A stretch of 11,411 nt of DNA from contig CAJUIE010000049.1 in the NCBI GenBank assembly GCA_910586375.1, positions 1-11,411 on the forward strand, read 5' to 3'. Origin of the DNA: an uncultured Alistipes sp. (GTDB taxonomy: Bacteria > Bacteroidota > Bacteroidia > Bacteroidales > Rikenellaceae). Under the pieces are notes generated by a model. The model saw nothing but the letters and a program-made list of their open reading frames with translations. It did no database searches and was not told where the DNA came from. Every line of letters begins with the position of its first letter. Position 1 is the first letter of the stretch. The position numbers and the translations under genes are program-made. Below, piece after piece: positions 7,540 to 11,411 of the stretch.

Positions 7540-7547
7540 TAAATTTG
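7540..7547 (+). promoter_or_regulatory. Probable -7 element of the aldolase gene
   Basis: TAAATTTG matches the TAnnTTTG consensus exactly and would start transcription near 7554, about 38 bases before the ATG at 7592. No TTG is seen at the ideal -33 distance; the nearest (7525-7527) is too close. The element is embedded in a 14-bp AT-only palindrome (7532-7545). Confidence 0.55.
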
Positions 7548-7591
7548 CACGGTTTTTTCACCCGACGACTTTTCTGCTAAACTTCAACAAT

Positions 7592-8584
7592 ATGGTATCT
7601 TACAAGGAACTGGGCTTGGTCAACACCCGCGAGATGTTTGCCAAGGCCATCGAAGGCGGCTACGCCATCCCGGCCTTCAACTTCAACAACATGGAGCAGA
7701 TGCAGGCCATCATTCAGGCATGTGTCGAGGCTTCGTCGCCCGTGATCCTGCAGGTTTCGGCCGGTGCACGCAAGTACGCCAACCAGACGCTGCTGCGCTA
7801 CATGGCACAGGGTGCCGTGGAGTACGCCAAGGAGCTGGGTAAGAACATCCCCATCGTGCTGCACCTCGACCACGGCAACTCGTTCGAGCTGTGCAAGGAC
7901 TGCATCGACATGGGGTTCTCGTCGGTGATGATCGACGGTTCGGCGCTTCCCTACGATGAAAACGTAGCGCTGACGAAGAAAGTGGTGGAATACGCCCACC
8001 AGCACGACGTGACCGTCGAAGGCGAGCTGGGCGTGCTGGCCGGCGTCGAAGACGAAGTGGCCTCCGAGCACTCACACTACACCGACCCGGCCGACGTGGA
8101 GGACTTCGTGAAGAAAACCGGCGTGGATTCGCTGGCCATCTCGATTGGCACCTCGCACGGCGCCAACAAGTTCAAGCCCGAGCAGTGCACGCGCAATGCC
8201 GAGGGTATTCTGGTTCCGCCCCCCCTGCGCTTCGACATTCTGAAGGAGATCGAGAAGCGCATCCCGGGCTTCCCCATCGTGTTGCACGGTTCGTCGTCGG
8301 TACCCCAGGAGTACGTGAAGATCATCAACACCCACGGAGGTGCGTTGAAGGATGCCGTCGGCATTCCCGAGGAGCAGCTGCGCGAGGCTGCCAAGAGCGC
8401 CGTCTGCAAGATCAACATCGACTCGGACGGTCGTCTGGCCATGACCGCCGCCGTGCGCACCGTCTTCGTGGAGCAGCCCGCCGAGTTCGACCCCCGCAAA
8501 TACTTGGGTCCGGCCCGCGACGAGCTGAAGAAGCTCTACAAGCACAAGTGCGAGAACGTTCTCGGTTCGGCCGGTAAAGCCTGA
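7592..8584 (+). CDS. fba: Class II fructose-1,6-bisphosphate aldolase
   Basis: A 330-residue zinc-dependent aldolase that splits fructose 1,6-bisphosphate into glyceraldehyde 3-phosphate and dihydroxyacetone phosphate in glycolysis, and the reverse in gluconeogenesis. The catalytic aspartate and first zinc histidine are Asp93 and His94 in HLDHGNS. Further metal or active-site markers are the VEGELG motif at 142-147, His189 in GTSHGANKF and His232 in LHGSSS. The phosphate-binding NIDSDGR segment is at 275-281. Length and motif spacing are normal for the type II family and the gene looks complete. It is divergent from fumarase across a 188-base control region and ends 17 bases before a strong terminator, so it is probably transcribed alone. 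Its codon use is strongly GC-ending, as expected for a highly expressed gene in this genome. Confidence 0.97.
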   Translation: MVSYKELGLVNTREMFAKAIEGGYAIPAFNFNNMEQMQAIIQACVEASSPVILQVSAGARKYANQTLLRYMAQGAVEYAKELGKNIPIVLHLDHGNSFELCKDCIDMGFSSVMIDGSALPYDENVALTKKVVEYAHQHDVTVEGELGVLAGVEDEVASEHSHYTDPADVEDFVKKTGVDSLAISIGTSHGANKFKPEQCTRNAEGILVPPPLRFDILKEIEKRIPGFPIVLHGSSSVPQEYVKIINTHGGALKDAVGIPEEQLREAAKSAVCKINIDSDGRLAMTAAVRTVFVEQPAEFDPRKYLGPARDELKKLYKHKCENVLGSAGKA

Positions 8585-8601
8585 ACCGACACAACTAACT
8601 G

Positions 8602-8637
8602 AGAAAGGCCCGGTGGAATACTCCACCGGGCCTTTCT
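8602..8637. terminator. Strong hairpin terminator between aldolase and the DUF3127 gene
   Basis: A perfect 16-bp stem (8602-8617 with 8622-8637; core GGCCCGGTGGA/TCCACCGGGCC) with loop ATAC. The T-run is short and partly inside the right arm (CCTTTCT). Because the stem is flanked by A-rich and T-rich ends it could serve both the plus-strand aldolase gene and the convergent DUF3127 gene. Confidence 0.85.
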
Positions 8638-8689
8638 GCCTCTCTTTGTCTCACCCCAACCACCTCGGCCCCGGGGCCCCGCCCCCCGA

Positions 8690-9070
8690 TCAGAAGGGGA
8701 GGTCGTCGGCTTCGGTCTCCGGGACAGAGGCATAAGCCGGCTCTTCCGCAATTGGCGGCATGTCTGACGTCGGTGCAGCGGCTGCTGCCGGAGCGTCGTT
8801 TTGCTTAGGCTGGAGACGCCAGGCCCGGATGTCGGTGTACCAACGTCCGTTATACTCGCGGGATTCGATGTTGACCGAGACATTATAAACGCCCCCCTCA
8901 CGCAGCTTGGCTGCATCATCGGGACGGTTGAAGAAGGTCACGCAGAGCTTGCGCGAAAACTGACCGCCATCGTTGTAGTCGAAAACGACATCCTGGCGCT
9001 GCCATTCACCACGCGCCGACGTGCCCTTAGTCATGGGCATTATCTTATAGACTGTTCCTTCAAATTCCAT
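8690..9070 (-). CDS. DUF3127 OB-fold-like protein with SSB-type C-terminal tip
   Basis: A 126-residue protein. Residues 1-87 match the Bacteroidota family DUF3127, recognisable from GTSARGEWQRQDVVF (16-30) and ESREYNGRWYTDIRAWR (69-85); the alternating strand pattern suggests an OB-like beta barrel. Residues 88-115 are a disordered Ala/Pro-rich linker, and the chain ends ETEADDLPF, very like the DDxPF tip by which SSB recruits repair and replication proteins. I infer a possible single-strand DNA-binding or SSB-partner role; the family function is not established. The start at 9070 is supported by a perfect promoter just upstream (9096-9127); a longer in-frame ATG at 9358 would include that promoter and adds an implausible sequence. 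It is convergent to aldolase and probably monocistronic. Confidence 0.88.
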   Translation of the reverse strand: MEFEGTVYKIMPMTKGTSARGEWQRQDVVFDYNDGGQFSRKLCVTFFNRPDDAAKLREGGVYNVSVNIESREYNGRWYTDIRAWRLQPKQNDAPAAAAAPTSDMPPIAEEPAYASVPETEADDLPF

Positions 9071-9095
9071 GGTATACTGAATTGGTTTATTGGGA

Positions 9096-9127
9096 CAAAG
9101 GTAACAATTTTTCGCCACTTTTCGCAA
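9096..9127 (-). promoter_or_regulatory. Bacteroidota-type promoter of the DUF3127 gene
   Basis: On the minus strand TTG (9127-9125), 21 bases, then TACCTTTG (9103-9096) is an exact match to the TTG/TAnnTTTG consensus. Predicted transcription starts near 9090, giving a leader of about 20 bases to the ATG at 9070. Confidence 0.78.
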
Positions 9128-9304
9128 GTGCGGTTCAAAAATGCGCTCGCAGGGCGGATGTTCCGCCGCTGTTTGCAAGATTTCTTGAAAACCCGAACGG
9201 GATTTAGAACACATAAACATCGTGCCTGCGGCCTGAATTTTCGGGCACGGGCGACTATATTTCATAGCTTCCGTGCTTTTCGAGCGATGCCTCACCGTGA
9301 GTGT

Positions 9305-9335
9305 TTGTTCGTGGCGAAAAAAATTTCTAAATTTG
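9305..9335 (+). promoter_or_regulatory. Consensus promoter upstream of the LRR lipoprotein leader
   Basis: TTG (9305-9307), a 20-base spacer and TAAATTTG (9328-9335) fit the Bacteroidota promoter consensus exactly. Predicted transcription starts at about 9341, where a small hairpin begins, and would give a leader of roughly 330 bases before the ATG at 9670. No better promoter is seen nearer that gene; TAGAATTTG at 9634-9642 has one base too many and no partner TTG. Confidence 0.6.
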
Positions 9336-9416
9336 TCGTGCTTGGGTTGCACTCCCAAGTAGACATATCGGAAAGTGTTTTCGCACTGTCCTTAACTGAA
9401 AATGTGGCAATTTTCT

Positions 9417-9563
9417 ATGAAACAAGGACGACGAACGGCACTCATTTCTTGTTCGGATCATGGCAACAGATGCGTTCTGCACCTCTACCCCATCGTCTGT
9501 TCAAGTGTGGGGTATTGCATCGTCTATTTGTTTCAGGGTTCGCCACAACCTTCAGTTAGATAG
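9417..9563 (+). CDS. Possible 48-codon leader ORF
   Basis: An ATG at 9417 opens 48 codons ending at TAG (9561-9563), beginning MKQGRRTALISCSDHG and ending QGSPQPSVR. It is inside the predicted long leader of the LRR lipoprotein gene. It has four cysteines and no recognised domain. There is no supporting ribosome binding site, as is usual in this phylum. It may be a real short peptide or leader, a remnant of a mobile element, or chance; I cannot tell from sequence alone. Confidence 0.25.
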   Translation: MKQGRRTALISCSDHGNRCVLHLYPIVCSSVGYCIVYLFQGSPQPSVR

Positions 9564-9569
9564 ACGAAA

Positions 9570-9626
9570 ATCGGCTCCACACTTTCTTTTTGCCCCATAC
9601 CCCTAACCCGCCGCAGCGGAGCCGAT
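9570..9626 (+). repeat. 9-bp inverted repeat in the LRR gene leader
   Basis: ATCGGCTCC (9570-9578) and GGAGCCGAT (9618-9626) are exact reverse complements 39 bases apart. Inside lies a pyrimidine-rich run and a small competing hairpin, CCGC/GCGG (9608-9611 with 9616-9619). It sits 44-100 bases before the lipoprotein ATG, so it could fold in the leader RNA. Confidence 0.5.
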
Positions 9627-9669
9627 ACGGCAATAGAATTTGAACACAAGAACTCAAATTTATATTGCT

Positions 9670-10953
9670 ATGAAAAAACTATTTCTTTTAACCGCGTTAT
9701 TCGTCGCAGCAGCGTTCCCGTCGTGCAGCAAGCACGACAACGAAATCAACGACGTCGAACCGCCTGTTTTGCCCGATGAACCGACGCGCGAACTTGCGAT
9801 TGCGTTCGCCGAGGGTAATTCGTTGGAGTTCAACGTCGGAGAGACAAAGACCGTCCACTATACCATTACGGGCGGCAGTGATAAAACCGTAGTAAAAGCC
9901 GAGATGCAGAACCCCAACGGCACCTACACATTATATACAACGCAGACTTCGGCAACGGAGGGAACGATTTCGATTACTGCAAATACGCCGGAGACCGAGA
10001 ATTGCATAATCGTCACCGTATCGGACGGCTCGCAAACCGTTACGGCTGAAATCGCCGTATCGACAAATCCCATTCCCGAAGAACTCGCCATTACATTCGC
10101 CGAGGGCAATTCGTTGGAGTTCAATGTCAACGAAACCAAGACTATAAACTACACGATTACGGGCGGCAGCGACAACACCGTAGTGACAGCTGGGATGCAA
10201 ACTCCCGACAACGCCTATGCAGTGGAAACGACGCCGGCTTCGGCAACCGAGGGAACAATCACAATCATGGCCCAAATGCCGTCGACCGAAAATTGCGTAA
10301 TCGTTACCGTATCGGACGGTAACCGGTCGATTACAGCAAAGATAGACGTTACACTTAAAGCATCATTTGATGGCAAAACAGCCGTGGTTGTAACTCCGGG
10401 CTCGCTGTCGAAATTGCTGGCCGACTACGTTCAAACCAGAATCACACAATTGACCGTTATCGGCAATCTGAACGACGAGGATATTGCGATGCTGAAAAAT
10501 CTTCCCAATCTCGCAATTCTCGATATGGAGAACGCAAATTTGGAAGCATTGCCGGCTAAAGCATTCTATAAAAACACATCGCTGACCTCCGTCAAGCTGC
10601 CGCGGAGGTTGAAAACTATCGGGAACAGTGCATTCGAGGGCTGCAGCAGCCTGACAAGCGTAACGATTCCCGACAGTGTAACGACGATTGGGGAGAGCGC
10701 ATTCTCCAATTGCGGCTTTGATTGGATAACGATCGGCAGCAGTGTAACGACGATTTGGGGCAACACATTCGACTCTTGCCACGCGTCAAGTATCTTTTGC
10801 AAGGCACAAACTCCGCCGACAATAGCAACAATTTCAACGGGGGCATATTGGTATAAATGGACTCTATACGTCCCGATTGGCTGCAAAAAAGCGTATGCAG
10901 CAGCACGATACTGGAAAGGAGCAGAAGAAATAAGAGAAATAAAATTTGAATAA
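9670..10953 (+). CDS. BspA-like LRR surface lipoprotein with duplicated N-terminal domain
   Basis: A 427-residue exported protein. The start at 9670 gives a good signal sequence (MKKLFLLTALFVAAAF) with a lipobox-like FPSC, so lipidation at Cys19 is likely; the in-frame ATG at 9640 would bury it. The following SKHDNE resembles the basic-then-acidic signal that sends Bacteroidota lipoproteins to the cell surface (inference). Two similar beta-rich domains follow, residues 41-132 and 138-229, each starting ELAI.FAEGNSLEFNV and ending in TVSDG. Residues about 258-372 are leucine-rich repeats of the BspA (LRR_5) type with a 23-residue period (SLTSVTIPDSVTTIG and relatives), capped by the C-terminal motif LYVPIGCKKAYAAARYWK common in that family. 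Such proteins act in adhesion or interaction with host or other cells; the ligand is unknown. Base composition is less GC-rich than upstream genes, suggesting an accessory gene. Confidence 0.88.
   Translation: MKKLFLLTALFVAAAFPSCSKHDNEINDVEPPVLPDEPTRELAIAFAEGNSLEFNVGETKTVHYTITGGSDKTVVKAEMQNPNGTYTLYTTQTSATEGTISITANTPETENCIIVTVSDGSQTVTAEIAVSTNPIPEELAITFAEGNSLEFNVNETKTINYTITGGSDNTVVTAGMQTPDNAYAVETTPASATEGTITIMAQMPSTENCVIVTVSDGNRSITAKIDVTLKASFDGKTAVVVTPGSLSKLLADYVQTRITQLTVIGNLNDEDIAMLKNLPNLAILDMENANLEALPAKAFYKNTSLTSVKLPRRLKTIGNSAFEGCSSLTSVTIPDSVTTIGESAFSNCGFDWITIGSSVTTIWGNTFDSCHASSIFCKAQTPPTIATISTGAYWYKWTLYVPIGCKKAYAAARYWKGAEEIREIKFE
9790..10356 (+). repeat. Tandem duplication of a 97-codon unit in the LRR lipoprotein gene
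   Basis: Two units (9790-10065 and 10081-10356) are offset by 291 bases. They encode closely similar domains sharing FAEGNSLEFNV, YTITGGSD, SATEGTI, TENC and IVTVSDG. Similarity extends to the DNA level, for example TTCGCCGAGGG and AATTCGTTGGAGTTCAA occur in both, so the duplication is recent or maintained by conversion. Confidence 0.85.
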
Positions 10954-10990
10954 CCTTTTTATTAACTTTTTTAACTAAATCTAAATTATT

Positions 10991-11239
10991 ATGAATCCAA
11001 TTTATGAGTTGGTGATAGGTGTCGCCAAGTATCTATTTGCAGCAGAAAAAACCTGCACATTCGATGAATTGGCAACACTAATCAATAGTGTGGCTGATAC
11101 GACCTATTCGGGAGGACGAGGTACCGCAAAAGTAGTATCCGAAGCGTACAGATACGCAGCAAGGATGTATGGTCAGGAAACTGCCGATATAATTGCAGCA
11201 GCATTCACGGACAGATACGGAGACGCTGCCTATGATTAA
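10991..11239 (+). CDS. Small helical protein of unknown function
   Basis: An 82-residue, mostly helical, acidic protein that I cannot name. No signal peptide or membrane helix is visible, so it is probably cytoplasmic. The segment TCTFDELATLIN (about 21-32) followed by SGGRGTAKVVSEAYRYAARM looks like a helix-turn-helix type arrangement with a glycine-rich turn, and the C-terminal FTDRYGDAAYD ends in a polar tail. A small winged-helix or DNA-binding role is a guess. It starts 37 bases after the LRR lipoprotein stop in an AT-rich gap with no consensus promoter and no terminator between, so the two are probably cotranscribed. A hairpin with a U-rich arm follows at 11256-11295. Coding is supported by the clean frame and position, not by recognised homology. 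Confidence 0.65.
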   Translation: MNPIYELVIGVAKYLFAAEKTCTFDELATLINSVADTTYSGGRGTAKVVSEAYRYAARMYGQETADIIAAAFTDRYGDAAYD

Positions 11240-11255
11240 TCACTGAAAAGAGATG

Positions 11256-11295
11256 GAAACAAATAGGTTCCGATAATTCACGACCTGTTTGTTTT
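11256..11295 (+). terminator. Hairpin terminator after the small protein gene
   Basis: AAACAAATAGGT (11257-11268) pairs with ACCTGTTTGTTT (11283-11294) over 12 bp with one G-U wobble and a 14-base loop, extendable by one G-U pair. The right arm is T-rich (TTTGTTTTG). It starts 17 bases after the stop at 11239 and probably ends the lipoprotein-small protein transcript. Confidence 0.65.
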
Positions 11296-11317
11296 GAGGT
11301 ACAAGGGGAGGGGTAAC

Positions 11318-11346
11318 AAAAAAGAGGCTACGATCACCGTAACCTC
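11318..11346 (-). terminator. Intrinsic terminator of the tRNA gene
   Basis: On the minus strand GAGGTTACG (11346-11338) and CGTAGCCTC (11332-11324) pair over 9 bp, with one T-G wobble and loop GTGAT, followed by six T residues (11323-11318). It begins 12 bases beyond the tRNA 3' end and has the form of a classical terminator. Confidence 0.8.
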
Positions 11347-11358
11347 CTGATTGACAAG

Positions 11359-11411
11359 TGGGCCCAGAGGGGCATGATCCCACGACCTTCGGATTATGAG
11401 TCCGCTGCTCT
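11359..11411 (-). tRNA. tRNA with CAT anticodon (Met elongator or Ile2), 5' part cut off
   Basis: The anticodon arm, variable loop, T arm and 3' acceptor strand are present; the D arm and 5' acceptor are outside the window. The anticodon loop is CTCATAA with CAT at 11398-11396, closed by CGGA/TCCG. This stem lacks the three G-C pairs of an initiator tRNA, so it is elongator Met or the lysidine-modified Ile2. The variable loop is AGGTC and the acceptor 3' strand TGGGCCC, discriminator A. CCA is not encoded (the next bases are CTT). The T arm is odd: stem GTGGG/CCCTC contains a T-T mismatch and the loop reads ATCATGC instead of TTCRANN. Confidence 0.82.

Larger units (their letters stand above)
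9104..9669. other. Intergenic region with plus-strand leader, no established gene
   Basis: Between the DUF3127 promoter and the LRR lipoprotein start there are over 500 bases without a recognised gene. The left part (9128-9300) shows nothing I can interpret. The right part holds a consensus plus-strand promoter (9305-9335), a hairpin CTTGGG/CCCAAG at 9341-9359, a possible 48-codon ORF (9417-9563), alternative pairings of a GGGGTA segment, and a 9-bp inverted repeat (9570-9626). It is visibly richer in A and T than the metabolic genes to its left. Confidence 0.55.

Noticed and set aside
8667..8678. Palindrome GGCCCCGGGGCC as a terminator of the DUF3127 gene
   Set aside because: It has no loop and no T-run on the minus strand; the 16-bp hairpin at 8602-8637 is a better candidate.
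9071..9358. N-terminal extension of the DUF3127 protein to an ATG at 9358
   Set aside because: The extension contains a perfect promoter (9096-9127) and has no similarity to the family, which begins at MEFEGTVYK.
9341..9359. CTTGGG-TTGCACT-CCCAAG hairpin as a tRNA T-arm remnant
   Set aside because: The loop lacks the TTCRA order and no anticodon arm or acceptor strand lies at the right distance.
8801..9559. A 252-codon plus-strand frame spanning the DUF3127 gene and its upstream region
   Set aside because: Half is antisense to DUF3127, the rest crosses the intergenic region and the new promoter. The translation has no recognisable domain.

Overview
The window looks like a chromosomal segment of a GC-rich member of the Bacteroidales, most like Alistipes/Rikenellaceae; that placement is by gene content and feel, not a database match. 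Supporting signs are Bacteroidota-type promoters (TTG, about 20 bases, TAnnTTTG) in front of several genes, no Shine-Dalgarno sequences, a DUF3127 protein, Bat aerotolerance-type proteins, a BspA-like leucine-rich-repeat lipoprotein and a class I fumarase.

Layout. (1) Positions 1-1146, plus strand: 3' end of recF, a DUF721/DciA-like gene overlapping it by ATGA, then a META/HslJ-domain lipoprotein. Two tandem hairpins (1194-1257) separate these from the minus-strand block. (2) Positions 1282-7403, minus strand, in transcription order: class I fumarase (7403-5790), batD, batE-like TPR-SH3, recR, then malate dehydrogenase. Spacing is tight from batD through recR. A 172-base structured gap lies between recR and mdh. 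(3) Positions 7404-7591: divergent control region between fumarase (minus) and class II fructose-bisphosphate aldolase (plus), with good promoters and a perfect 11-bp inverted repeat around the fumarase promoter. (4) The aldolase ends at a 16-bp terminator hairpin. Convergent to it is a small DUF3127 protein whose last residues resemble the SSB C-terminal tip. (5) Positions 9104-11295: an AT-richer, accessory-looking stretch with a well-formed plus-strand promoter, a structured leader of about 330 bases with a 48-codon ORF, a lipoprotein with two tandem domains plus BspA-type LRRs, and an unrecognised 82-residue protein. (6) A minus-strand CAT-anticodon tRNA, cut by the window edge, with its own terminator.

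Malate dehydrogenase and fumarase are adjacent steps of the reductive (succinate-producing) branch used by anaerobic Bacteroidales, and aldolase feeds it from glycolysis. RecF, the DciA-like protein, RecR and perhaps the DUF3127 protein belong to DNA replication and repair. The most unusual material is the operator-like repeat at the fumarase promoter, the structured recR-mdh gap, the leader of the LRR lipoprotein, and the atypical T arm of the tRNA. I see no CRISPR array, complete insertion sequence, phage gene or recognisable defence system.
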